A stretch of 64,000 nt of DNA, taken from Theobroma cacao. Lineage: Eukaryota > Streptophyta > Magnoliopsida > Malvales > Malvaceae. The DNA lies in the NCBI RefSeq assembly GCF_000208745.1, contig NC_030857.1:4254714-4318713 (forward strand), written 5' to 3'. The notes below the pieces were generated by a model. It did not search any database, was not told the DNA's origin, and was given only the letters and a program-made list of their open reading frames with translations. Positions 36,011 through 45,584 of the stretch are shown here, one piece after another. A program made the position numbers and the translations under genes. Position 1 is the first letter of the stretch; each line of letters starts with the position of its first letter.

Positions 36011-36586
36011 ATGAAGCATGAAAGAAAATTTCATGAAGTGATTTTTTTATCACTTGGGTTCTACCTAGCTTCCATATTATTTGGTTCAATGTGGTTTATG
36101 ATACTGCCCAAAATGGATACGAAGCATTTGAAGGAGAGCCTAGGTCAAATTCTGTTGGTGTTGGTCAGTTATTTTATGTTTGGCATTGTGGTTGGTTTGA
36201 TTCTTCCCCTCGTCAGTATGATGGGCTGCGCTTCACTCACGTCTTTGTTTAACTACCCAAGTGAGTTATATAGTAGTGACAATGCAGAGTGCAAAGAAAC
36301 AAGATTTCCTGTTTGGTTTACTGCTCCCGCATACATCTTGTGTTGTATTTTGATTCGAATATCCTGGACGCTGCTAAATGATTATTGTGGAAAGCTGTTG
36401 AAGCGTCCAGAAGAAGATGGATTCCTGGTGGTAGTCCCGATTATTTCTTATTCCTTAGGCTTCACCCATTCCCTTGTCTTGGCTCTCTGTTTTGGATTCT
36501 GTATCTTGTGGGAAATTGCAAAGAAATCTTCGAAGTCCGTAAAAATTTCTCCAATTTCTGATATCGAGAGTGTTCAATCCAAATAG
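36011..36586 (+). CDS. Array membrane protein copy D
   Basis: Single-exon coding region of 191 residues starting MKHERKFHEVIFLSLGFYLA. The ATG follows the conserved TTTTTCAG acceptor and leader, with an in-frame TGA four codons upstream. Four hydrophobic segments lie at about 10-32, 46-80, 105-127 and 142-168. The signature NAECKETRFPVWFTAPAYIL is followed by WTLLNDYCGKLLKRPEED. The tail carries one KKSSKSVKISPISDIESVQSK unit and ends one residue earlier than copy A. About 100 bp upstream, the solo LTR pushed the original distal flank about 3 kb away, so its regulation may differ from copy A. Function unknown. Confidence 0.65.
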   Translation: MKHERKFHEVIFLSLGFYLASILFGSMWFMILPKMDTKHLKESLGQILLVLVSYFMFGIVVGLILPLVSMMGCASLTSLFNYPSELYSSDNAECKETRFPVWFTAPAYILCCILIRISWTLLNDYCGKLLKRPEEDGFLVVVPIISYSLGFTHSLVLALCFGFCILWEIAKKSSKSVKISPISDIESVQSK

Positions 36587-39237
36587 TGAAATAGTCGAAT
36601 TTTCTTCAGGCCCCTTTAGTAAGCTTATAATAATGCATGTGTTAATTTTATATTTTCTTTTAATAAACATGATTTATTTTACAAAATAATTTTTTTTTTC
36701 TTCAACTTTGCTAACCTTAAACATTACCCGACCTGCCTCCGTTGTTTTCTTTTTCTAATTCCTTTATTGCTATGGTATCCATTGTTTACTTATTCTTTTG
36801 ATTTAAATTATCAAAGCTACACTTCTTCACATAACTTCAATAGTTTTGATTACAAACAAGACAGGTAATTTATTACAAAAACAAGTTCAGCATAAAATGC
36901 CACAAAGATACGAAATTCTAAATAATGTTATTAAAAGGACAATATATATATATATAGGCCTTTTCTAGTTGCATCTAAAAGCAAGTGCAAGGAGTGCATT
37001 CATTCCAATCTCAGCTTGCTTCCAGCAAATCTGCAGACAAACTTTTCCACTTCCATTTTTTCAATTCCAAAATTCTAGTCTAACGTAGTTCGGAAATTAG
37101 AATCAAATTAACTTATATCAGCTCTGTTCAAAAGATGAATAATTGTGTTCAATCCACTCATCATCTTTGGACTTGGGGGAATGACAAATAAGAGGAAAGC
37201 ATTGACCATTATCAAGTTATGGTGGCAAGCTCTACAAACAAAAGCTTAGAGAAATCTCATATGTATCATTGATTTGTGGGGAAAAAGAATTTGGGTGCGG
37301 GAAACCCTTTCCTATATCTGCAACTGATGAAAACATGTATTTGTCGATTTCAAAAAACAATGCAGTGAATACCAAGAGGGAGGATGGCTTTGCTGCTTTA
37401 GAGATGATTTGCATGCTAAAGCTTCAGTTCTTACCGTCAACTGAAGTTTTCCATCACTGAAAGCTCATCTCCTATCAAACTCTAAAGTAGCTCCAATGTT
37501 GTTCTTTCACGAAACAAAATAGCTCCTATCAAAACTCTCAAGTAGCTATTGTTTTGGAAAAAGAAGGTTCAACAAATCCATTGGTTCACAGTAGCTGCTA
37601 AATAACCAACATCTCCTGCACGGTTTCCCCTTAAAAAGCCATCCACAATCAACAACCCTTCTTACACATGCGCAAATCTTATGTGTTGGAACAAAAAAAA
37701 GTAGAGCAACTTCTACAAACTAGGTGATGGAAATTTCCATTTTCTACACCACGATATATCAAAGTAGGTAAATATGTTCGGCAAGCATGAAATTTGATCT
37801 TCAAATCATCTAAATTTATTGCAGTTACACATTTATTACCTTAATTAGCACAGTTGTGTATTCTTCACATGATGGAATTGCTGAAACATCCTAAAAGTCA
37901 TGAATCTATAATGCACCTGATAATTTTAATCAACTCTGTCAAAAGCTTCTAAATCCTCTTTTTGACTTGGATGGCTTAATTTGCAGAATCTATGCCGTGT
38001 TATGTGCACTTAAGATATCATGTCTGTTGATCATAACTTAAGAACAACATTCTATAGCCACATTTAGTGGTTGATGGTGTTGGAAATGCTCTCAAATTTA
38101 GTAAGGCCTGATACCGAGTTAGTTTGAAAAGCATATGCAGGAAGGATGTTAAAGAGCAAAGCAGAGAATGCAAGACAACTGATAAGAATAACTAATCTGA
38201 ACACTGCAGAATAACTAATGGGAACATGTAAAAACAGTTCAACTTTAACAGTCATAGAATTAAGTCCCTTGCCTTGGGTCAAAGGTGCATCTATGTTACC
38301 CACAAGTTTTGAAACAAGGGAAGGATCTGGAAAAAAGAGGTGCTTTGTTTAACATTGAAAAATACAAATGAATACTGTAATGTCAAAAGTAGAAACAACT
38401 AAACAAGCTTACAGAAATGCAATTTTCAGACTGATTCTCAACATTTCTAACACAGAACCTATAATGCTTTCTTCATCACAAACCTTTAGATCCTTAACTT
38501 GTATTTGTCTGCTGAAATAATCACTACAAAAGTAAAAGAGATATTCTTGGTACAAACCTTATTTGTTCCCAATAGGCGCCACATATCATTGCTCTTTCGT
38601 ATTTAAGTAAAACAGTCATGTCAATTAACCAGTCATGCCATTTGCTTTCCAGCCCTAAATGACTGAAGAACCCATAATCCACATAATCCTTTGCGGTAAC
38701 CCCAGTATCTTTTACAGGGAGACAAAGAATGGTGGCGTCGGTTGATCCCTCATTTTAGACATCATTCAATTACCTAAAATATGGGAAATTAGTGCTATAC
38801 AAAGGTTGCAAAGCAAAGCCCTCAGCAGATTTTACGTCAGCTGAGTGCCACACATTAGCAAACCATTGCATAGGTTATATAATCTTTCATCACAGCCAAT
38901 CATTATTCATTGTTTCTCAATCATCTACTTCACAGTTCACACCCCCTCCACCTCCCCTCCTTTTTAAAAGGCCTAGTGCTACTTTAATAATATCATTAAA
39001 CTCCAACATCACAATTTAAAATATTCAAAGCAGTATTAAATTAATGCTTCCACTCGCCAAGATGCTCAGTAAATTATATACTAGTAATTGTTTTAACTAT
39101 TCAATTTCAATCGAAATTTCAGTTTTGAAAATCAAAGCAATGTATGACAGAATTTCGCATTTAAAGACAGAAGGTTTCATCAGTAATTACCAAATCAAAT
39201 CCCATCAACTTAAATCCTTGGACGAGCAACTCGCGCT
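36587..39237. other. Intergenic region right of the array
   Basis: The first about 600 bp are the 3' flank of copy D, shared with copies B and C (ATGAATAATTGTGTTCAATCCACTCATC near 37135). The remainder, to 39237, shows no gene I can support. The final part is the presumed 3' UTR of the minus-strand Lys/Glu-rich gene. Confidence 0.5.
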
Positions 39238-40074
39238 TTAAATTCCACCGACATTTCCATCACTAACTTCCCCTTTCTTGACCCAAACCATCCCTTCATT
39301 TCTCTGATTCCGCTCTCTACTCCTAGTAAATTTCCCATAATGACTCCTATTCAGCTCCCTATTGCCCCCACGGTGATTGAAATTTGTATTCTGGCTCCCG
39401 TATCTACTATGATCCCCCGTCATAATCTCACCTTTCATTGACATTGCTCTAAATTTCCGTCCAATCTCCATCGTCCGATCCTCCGTTCTAGTTATAATCC
39501 TCGGTTTGCATTCTGTCCTCGCCTCAACACTCGCTTGCCTCGGTGCGTGGACTTCTTCTCCAATCACCTCCTCCTCCCGCTTAACATTCTCCACAGTCGC
39601 AGGCAACGGCGGGTTCACAGCAGGTCCCACCACTCCCTCCTCCATATTCTCTGCTCCAGCTTTCTGTTTCTTCTTGTCCTTTTTCTTGCTTTTCCCTTTC
39701 TTCTTCTTCCTGACCTTCAATTGCTCGCCTTTCTTCTCCTTCTCGACGTCCTCACTTTCCTTAACCGCAAAACCTACCGCGATTTCCGCTTCCTTGGACT
39801 TCCCTTCGGCAACACGCTTCCCATTCTCCCGATTACGTCGACGAAAATGCCCATTTTTACGGTTTTCTCTTCCATCTACCTCGTCATTAACTCGCTCTTC
39901 AACTTGTTTTTCCTTTTCTTCTTGTTCTTGTCGCGGTTCATCTTTTTCTTCCTTTTCCTTCTGCTTTCGCTCTTGCTCTTTGATCCATCTTTCCTGCAAT
40001 TGAAGGAGAGTAACGTAATTTGAAGGAACGGAAGGCAACTTTTTCTTTCCGTTGATTTTCTCAGACTCCTCCAT
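39238..40074 (-). CDS. Lys/Glu-rich coiled-coil protein, uncharacterised plant family
   Basis: Single-exon gene of 278 residues on the minus strand. It begins MEESEKINGKKKLPSVPSNY and continues VTLLQLQERWIKEQ, a segment that I associate with a plant family annotated only by composition (for example as NST1-like). Residues about 30-75 form a highly charged, probably coiled-coil region; about 115-140 is an extreme Lys stretch (KVRKKKKGKSKKKDKKK), a plausible nuclear or nucleolar signal; the tail is Arg/Asn-rich and ends MVWVKKGEVSDGNVGGI. No enzymatic domain is visible. The opposite strand is also open over much of this span, but only as a by-product of the codon bias. The upstream region carries TGGGC[CT] elements typical of housekeeping promoters. 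Expression is plausible; the role is unknown. Confidence 0.75.
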   Translation of the reverse strand: MEESEKINGKKKLPSVPSNYVTLLQLQERWIKEQERKQKEKEEKDEPRQEQEEKEKQVEERVNDEVDGRENRKNGHFRRRNRENGKRVAEGKSKEAEIAVGFAVKESEDVEKEKKGEQLKVRKKKKGKSKKKDKKKQKAGAENMEEGVVGPAVNPPLPATVENVKREEEVIGEEVHAPRQASVEARTECKPRIITRTEDRTMEIGRKFRAMSMKGEIMTGDHSRYGSQNTNFNHRGGNRELNRSHYGKFTRSRERNQRNEGMVWVKKGEVSDGNVGGI

Positions 40075-40337
40075 TGAAGAAAAAAGAAATAATCACAACA
40101 GAGAAGAGAAACAGAAATTTAAGCCATAGTTATATAAATCATAAACAAAGATAAATTAAACGAAAAGTATTTTGATTTCATTCCTTGCTGAGAAAGGAAA
40201 AGAAATGAATCAGAGGACCGACCAGCGACACTTTCAGGTACACCTTTTAACTGGCGATTTTGGGAAGATAAAATGGCGTCGAATTTGTCATGAATTACGG
40301 AGTTGCCACTGTAGTTAGGGACTAAAAAGAGTAGTGG

Positions 40338-40493
40338 GGCCCATGCACGAGGACATAATCCGGGAAAGGTGATATTCGGGACAAGTCAGGTCCCTCCAAT
40401 CGGGTCTTCCACTTATTCATCTTTTAGACTTATTACAGAAGCCCAAATCAGGAGAACTTGGCCCATTTCTATAACTTTTTAAGGCTGTGGGCC
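40338..40493 (-). promoter_or_regulatory. Cluster of TGGGC[CT] (site II) elements
   Basis: TGGGC[CT] or its complement occurs at 40338-40343, 40440-40445, 40460-40465 and 40488-40493, about 260 to 420 nt upstream of the Lys/Glu-rich gene. In plants such clusters mark promoters of growth-related and housekeeping genes (TCP binding). Confidence 0.45.
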
Positions 40494-41021
40494 GCATAAT
40501 TTTTTCTGATTTATTTTTTACTATAAAAAAATCAATATGATTATGTTTTAATTTCCTTCGATAATTCGAATTTCAAAGTATAAAATTGACTCTATATTTT
40601 AACAAAAAAAAATTATTATTCCATTCAAATTTCCATCAGATCTAATTAAGTCCAGATTTCATTTTTATTTTTCTTCAATATTGATTCCTTGAGCTACGCT
40701 CCTAGTAAATATTAAATTCATTTATCAAGTACATACTCCTGTTATTTGATTGGCAAGCTTATAAGATGGAGATTACGGATGGTAATTATTGTTTTTCTAA
40801 AAGTGGTTTGCGAAAAACGCTAGAATTGATCAAATTGTTGCCACTTTTATCAATACAAGAAGCCTCAAAGAATAAGGCCTAATTAGACTTTCCTTGAAAC
40901 TGCACACGTTCATCCTCCACTCCCCTTTCCTATTTAAACTTCAAATCCTTGCATGCATTTGTATTAACCCTCACAGTTCCATCATATTCAGTTTGAGAAT
41001 TATTTTTTTTTAAATAACAAA

Positions 41022-41701
41022 ATGAATCGTTCTGATAGTAGCAGCGATGATGAGCATGAGTATTCTCAAAACCACCAGCCCGCACCAGTGAATTACGCCT
41101 ACGCTTCTCCGCCACCTCCACCTCAAGGTTTATCAATGTTTAACATTTATTTCAATTCAAGTTCTGGTTTCATGCATGCTTAAGATAAATTTTTTTTACC
41201 TTTTGGGTGTGGAAAATCAGGTTATCACTCACCCCAGGATCAAAATACAAATAGTCAAGCTCTTTATTATCCTCCACCAGCACAGGCTTATTGTCAGCCA
41301 CAGCCAGGCCATCCTCCTCCGATTTATGTTTCACCACCGGCGTCAACTCCACCAAGTTATCCTCCCGTAGGCTACCCCCAAGCTGCACCTCAACCTCAAG
41401 CCCAGCCTCAGACTATAATTTACAATCAGGCGCCCTCCGGCCCTCCACAACAACAACAGCAGCAGCAACAGGAGGAGGTTGTAGCTGTTGGCTGCTTGGA
41501 AGGATGGTGAATCTCTCTCTCACTGTTAATGTTACTTGTCTAAAGTAACTTCATGCAAATTTTTTTTTGTTTTTATTTTTTTCGTAATAGTGCATTAATA
41601 TTTTTAATCTATTTTTACAAAAATTTACAAAAATTTTTGTGTTTTGCAGCCTTGCTGCTCTTTGCTGCTGCTTCATTTTGGATCGATGTTTTGAGGAGTA
41701 A
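41022..41701 (+). CDS. CYSTM (cysteine-rich transmembrane module) family protein
   Basis: Three coding exons: 41022-41127, 41221-41506 and 41650-41701, all GT-AG, giving 147 residues. The N-terminal part is a Pro/Tyr/Gln-rich, disordered stretch with YPP and PPP repeats ending in a Gln run. The last 22 residues are the CYSTM module, with GCLEGCLAALCCCFILDRCF split between exons 2 and 3 (GCLEG|CLAALCCC). CYSTM proteins are tail-anchored at the plasma membrane and are linked to stress tolerance and possibly metal or redox responses. Length and exon layout fit the plant family. A TATTTAAA at about 40931, 90 nt upstream of the ATG, may be the TATA box. The module identification is strong; the member is not specified. 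Confidence 0.88.
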
Positions 41702-44025
41702 ATCAGACAGATCAATTCTAGGTGCAGCTCTACCATGTCGTCTCAAATAAAATTGGACATGCTTAGAGGATACGTTGCTTTATAAGAATAAACCACTGGA
41801 ATTCATTTTTTTTAATCTAATGCTTTGTAATAATTATTAGTTACCCATGAATAACTAAATGTTAGTGACAAAGCCTTAATTGTTTCAAAATTTATGAATT
41901 GTTAATTTTGTTTGAAGTTAATAAAAGTATATTTAAGTTAACCTCAAAAGATTCGATACCGCAAAATTATGTTAGGCATTTTCAAAAACCAAAAAAGAAA
42001 ATTAATTTGTTGCAAGAGCTTGATGGCACCATATGTGTTAACTAATGCTAGCGAATATATATTGATAAGTTGCTGATTTTCTCATTAATTAAGTATAATT
42101 TTCACGTGATCATTGGAATTAGGCAGGTGATCATGGAATTATCAAGAATTTTGCTGGAATCAAGGGCTAAATATGTGCATCATAAGATAGTGTTTGACAA
42201 TAAATGAAAAGGATTCTGTACTCCAAACAACCAATTTTCACCTTATAGGAGAGGTGTGAGTACAATTTCCTTTGAAGGGTATGCCCCCATGAATGAAATT
42301 TTTCTCAAGTAATTAAAATATAAAATAAAACAATTGATCCCATCCAATCGGTATTTACAAACTCATCACACCCCTCTGAAGAGCGAAAACACTCATACTC
42401 AGGTTTTTTTTTTTTAACAAACTTGCTTGATGGATTTGGATTCAATGAAATGAAATTCATTTTTTTTTGGTGTGAATTAAGGTTATTGGGAAATTGGAGA
42501 CAACTTTAGAATTAAAGAGATCTTGGCTTGATGGTTGGGTGTGGTCTTTGTCTTTGGTCTTGTAGTTTGGTAGGAAAAAAGATTGAGATGCTGTGGTCGA
42601 TGGTAAAGGATCGGAAGTCGATAATGATAGTTTATTATTAGTGGAGCAAAGTCGAATTATATTAAGTCTTATATCTTCTAAATTTTTGTTATTTATTTAC
42701 AAAGGTATTTAAAATTTTAAACTTATTCATTAATGAGGTGATAATCTTTTATTCATTGATAATGTATAAAAAAACATAATAATATCAAATATAAAATTTA
42801 TTGTTTTCTTAGACCAATAAAATTTGAATTTTATCGACACCTCTCTTAAACCACATTTAAAACTTTTATATAAAATAATATTTTTATTCAACAAATTAAA
42901 AATCATCAGTTTAATTATCTATCATTATATTTAATGTAAATTTAGTACTATACTATAATAACACCTCGAAGTTGTTCCAATAGCTTCAAGCTTCAATTTT
43001 CATTTTGGTAGAACATTTGGTTTCCACTTTCCGCAAAAGCTCCCTCCTCCAATTTTGAAATTCAGAATGAAGAACCTTAAAACGCATTCTTTACTTGACA
43101 ACCAAGAAAAGCTGTCACTTTCGGGTCTGATCACTAGCAGCTCGAGAGGAACTTGATACCATCTCCACTGCTGGACCTCTCAGGGAGCTCAAACCTCTTG
43201 ACGTGGCAAGCGCCAAAAGCACCGTTAACGGCAAAAGAAACAATAAAGAGAGCACGCTTTACAAGGCAAAGACCACGTTTTATCAAAACTCTTGAACAGT
43301 CAGCCACCTGGACCCCTCTGCCTTCTTGCAGTAGTGAAAGTTTAACCTCCCAATGTTCACCCCTCCAATCAGACTCTAACTCATCCGTTGCATGCAATAG
43401 ACTACGACCAGCGGACACGTGGGCGAACTCCAGAATTAACCGACCGGATGCAAAAGGGGGTAGTGTCGTAATATGGAAAGGCCAAGGACAAAAAACGACC
43501 AAACCAATCCTGATAGGTGTAGCCACGCATGGCCGCCAACGCCACACGCGTTGTAACCAGAGGGAGCTTTTGATTGGTGTAAGAGCGGTTCAAGTTGAGT
43601 GGGGATCAAATTCAAGGCTCGCTTGTCAAAACTTTTCTATTTCCTCCTATTGATTTGTTTGTATCCTAGAGTTTTTGGTTAAAGTATGATGTGTTAGCGT
43701 GCATGGACCCACTCGCTACTGCAAAATCCCACTTGTCCGTATCTCTAAGCCCCTCAAACACGTACCCATCATACAATATCCAAATGTCTACGTCTCCTGC
43801 CTCCTTGTTTCATGTTGCCTTGCACTCATTGGCTGATTTCTGCTCTTTAAAACCACCGCCCCCTTCCCCCCTTCCCCTCAAAAGCCTATCACACCTCTTC
43901 ACTTCATAATCTATCTTCTTCTCCTCTGTCTCACAGAGTACTCGAGACACATACTCTTTGTTAGAGGTCTTACACTTCAACATTCGGTTCAATTTTGGGT
44001 GAGAAAGTGAGAGGAAGAAGGCGCT
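41702..44025. other. Intergenic region with a GC-richer segment before DUF7950
   Basis: 41.7-43.0 kb is AT-rich with no gene seen. Around 42.12-42.19 kb it resembles the 3' flank sequence near 29.63-29.70 kb (CAAGAATTTTGCT[GA]GAATCAAGG). From about 43.1 to 43.65 kb base composition shifts to GC-richer, and both strands are open for over 130 codons without recognisable domains. This is more likely the promoter region of the DUF7950 gene than coding. 43.86-44.02 kb is a CT-rich leader. Confidence 0.45.
43416..43421. promoter_or_regulatory. G-box (GACACGTGGG) upstream of the DUF7950 gene
   Basis: CACGTG core in a context close to the ABRE consensus, about 610 nt upstream of the ATG at 44026. 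It suggests light or ABA responsiveness, by motif only. Confidence 0.4.
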
Positions 44026-45120
44026 ATGATTAAGACGTTGAATCCTTACTCCACCACAGCTAAAACAGCTGAAATTATGTCCAGGTACAGGCCTATAGCT
44101 CCGAAACCTGAGGTGCCTGCAAACTCCTTGAATGAGAACTCAGCTATGTCTCAGAAGATCAGGCAGTCTCCTTATCTGAGGAATTTGTGGCCTCAGCTGC
44201 AGGCTAGGCCTACTAGGACTAGGAAGAGAGGTAGAGCTGCTTTATCACCACCAACACTCAAGAGAGCAAGGACCCATGTCCTAGGGCTTTCTTCACCCAG
44301 TCCGGTAACATCCCCTGCTAAAAACCTCTCTTTGCAAGGTTTTTCTCATGGGATTCCTCAGCTTTCTGTTCCTAACTTTGTAAACACTGGTGGAGGCTTG
44401 GAGATTTCTTGTGCACCACCAGCAAGTTTGGTGACGCTTCCTCTTCTTCCATGTCCTCCCTCGGGTCCGATTGCTGCCAACAAGGCAACATTACCTGCAC
44501 TCAATTGCATGGAGCCTTGTGGAGGAGAAAAAGTGATAGATTTGAACACAGTGGCTGAAATTCCAGAGGAGAAGGATCTGTTGAAGCAGCTCCAAGGTCC
44601 TGTCACCAGCGGCGTTATAGCACCTCAGCCAATTCGACCAGTGGGTTCCAGCATCAGTGTTGGATGCATCAGTGAGGACCCAAGCCTAACCCCACCAATG
44701 CAAGTTCCAAAGAAATCAGAGGAAGTTGAAGAAGAGGTCGAGTCCGAGGCCTTGCCGGCAGTGATATCTGACTCAAACAACAAAGTTAGACTGGCAAATT
44801 CTGCTTACAAAGAGATGGTGGGTCAACCAGAGTGTCCATGGCTGGATTCTATGGTAACAGTTGAAGGAAGAGCAGGAGGCAACTCATGCAAGAGAATCTG
44901 TGGGGAAGTGATGCTTCATCTATCTGATTCGAGGGTGCCAGTTACATCAAACCGGTTTTCATGCTGGGTGAGGATTGATTGGGGAAGTGATGGGAAGAAA
45001 AGCTCAATCAATGCCTTCTGCGATGTGATCAGATTATCATGTCAGTCAAAGGACTACCTCTTCACATGGAGGTTCCATACCCACAACAGGGAAGCAACTC
45101 ACTCGAGCTGCAACGTTTGA
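44026..45120 (+). CDS. DUF7950 domain protein
   Basis: Single-exon gene of 364 residues. The N-terminal half contains RYRPIAPKPE at about residues 20-29, the motif SPYLRNLWPQLQARPTRTRK, and a bipartite basic segment RKRGRAALSPPTLKRAR at about 66-82 that looks like a nuclear signal. The middle is Pro/Ser-rich, with EKVIDLNTVAEIPEE, an EAR-like LDLN-type element (IDLNT). The C-terminal third (about 245-355) is the conserved DUF7950 domain: NSAYKEMVGQPECPWLDSM, then KRICGEVMLHL, FSCWVRIDWG, NAFCDVIRLSCQSKDYLFTW and RFHTH. The function of the domain is not established; a nuclear regulatory role is an inference. The G-box and CT-rich leader lie upstream. The family assignment rests on motif memory. 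Confidence 0.8.
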   Translation: MIKTLNPYSTTAKTAEIMSRYRPIAPKPEVPANSLNENSAMSQKIRQSPYLRNLWPQLQARPTRTRKRGRAALSPPTLKRARTHVLGLSSPSPVTSPAKNLSLQGFSHGIPQLSVPNFVNTGGGLEISCAPPASLVTLPLLPCPPSGPIAANKATLPALNCMEPCGGEKVIDLNTVAEIPEEKDLLKQLQGPVTSGVIAPQPIRPVGSSISVGCISEDPSLTPPMQVPKKSEEVEEEVESEALPAVISDSNNKVRLANSAYKEMVGQPECPWLDSMVTVEGRAGGNSCKRICGEVMLHLSDSRVPVTSNRFSCWVRIDWGSDGKKSSINAFCDVIRLSCQSKDYLFTWRFHTHNREATHSSCNV

Positions 45121-45584
45121 AATTTGAAATGTACACAGCTCTTTACTACAAAATGCACTTTAGCTAGTAGTATATGCATAGATGATATATATATAAGTAT
45201 CAAGTATAGTGTAGTATAGTAGTTTTTGTCAGCATATTTTGTGTAGCTATATATGCCAAGTTTACTCCATTTACTTCTTAAACTTTGTGTCTGGATGCTT
45301 GCAACTTGTTGTAGCGGCCCCAAGAAAGAGGTTAGAAATAGTCAAATAGGAAAAATATTGGCAGAATTGATAATCTTTACTTAAAAATAGTTCTGCTGTT
45401 TGCCTGTTACTGTATATCATTTCAAAGCAAAAAAAAAAAAATTATATCGTAGAAATGTAAGCTTCTATTATCTGGCAATTCATAATTTGCTCTTTAGTTT
45501 CTTTATCACTCTTTCCATTACGCGTATGATGTACCAGAAGCGAAGTACAATATAAAGTAAGTACTATGATAAAGCTCTGACAAG

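Larger units (their letters stand above)
13881..37170. repeat. Decayed tandem segmental array carrying a four-helix membrane-protein gene family
   Basis: The same block recurs at least six times in the same orientation. Each unit has an AT-rich upstream flank with GTTAGCTCCACATCAAG and a G[TA]GGTTTCAACAGTGAT-type motif, a T-rich tract, a pyrimidine-rich CAG acceptor followed by GTTAA[CT]TGA[GA]ATAAA, the gene, and a downstream flank containing AATTGTGTTCAATCCA. Units: pseudogene copy (flank from 13.9, gene 15.6-16.1 kb), copy A (22.8-24.4), copy B (24.4-27.2), copy C (27.7-29.6), an upstream-flank-only remnant (30.7-31.1) and copy D (32.2-37.2). Transposons interrupt the pseudogene flank, copy B and copy D. 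The pattern indicates unequal-crossover tandem duplication followed by decay. Confidence 0.8.

Noticed and set aside
37269..37460. 63-codon plus-strand frame with an ATG
   Set aside because: Short, no domain, lies in repeat-derived 3' flank DNA of the array, and is also open in antisense.
39506..40023. Two long plus-strand open frames (over 160 codons each)
   Set aside because: They are the complement of the Lys/Glu-rich minus-strand gene. Ser/Phe/Leu-rich runs are what a purine-rich coding strand gives in antisense.
43134..43653. Coding interpretation of the opposing 137- and 166-codon frames
   Set aside because: Neither shows a domain, and the GC-richer composition removes stops on both strands. 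Kept only as a regulatory-type observation.
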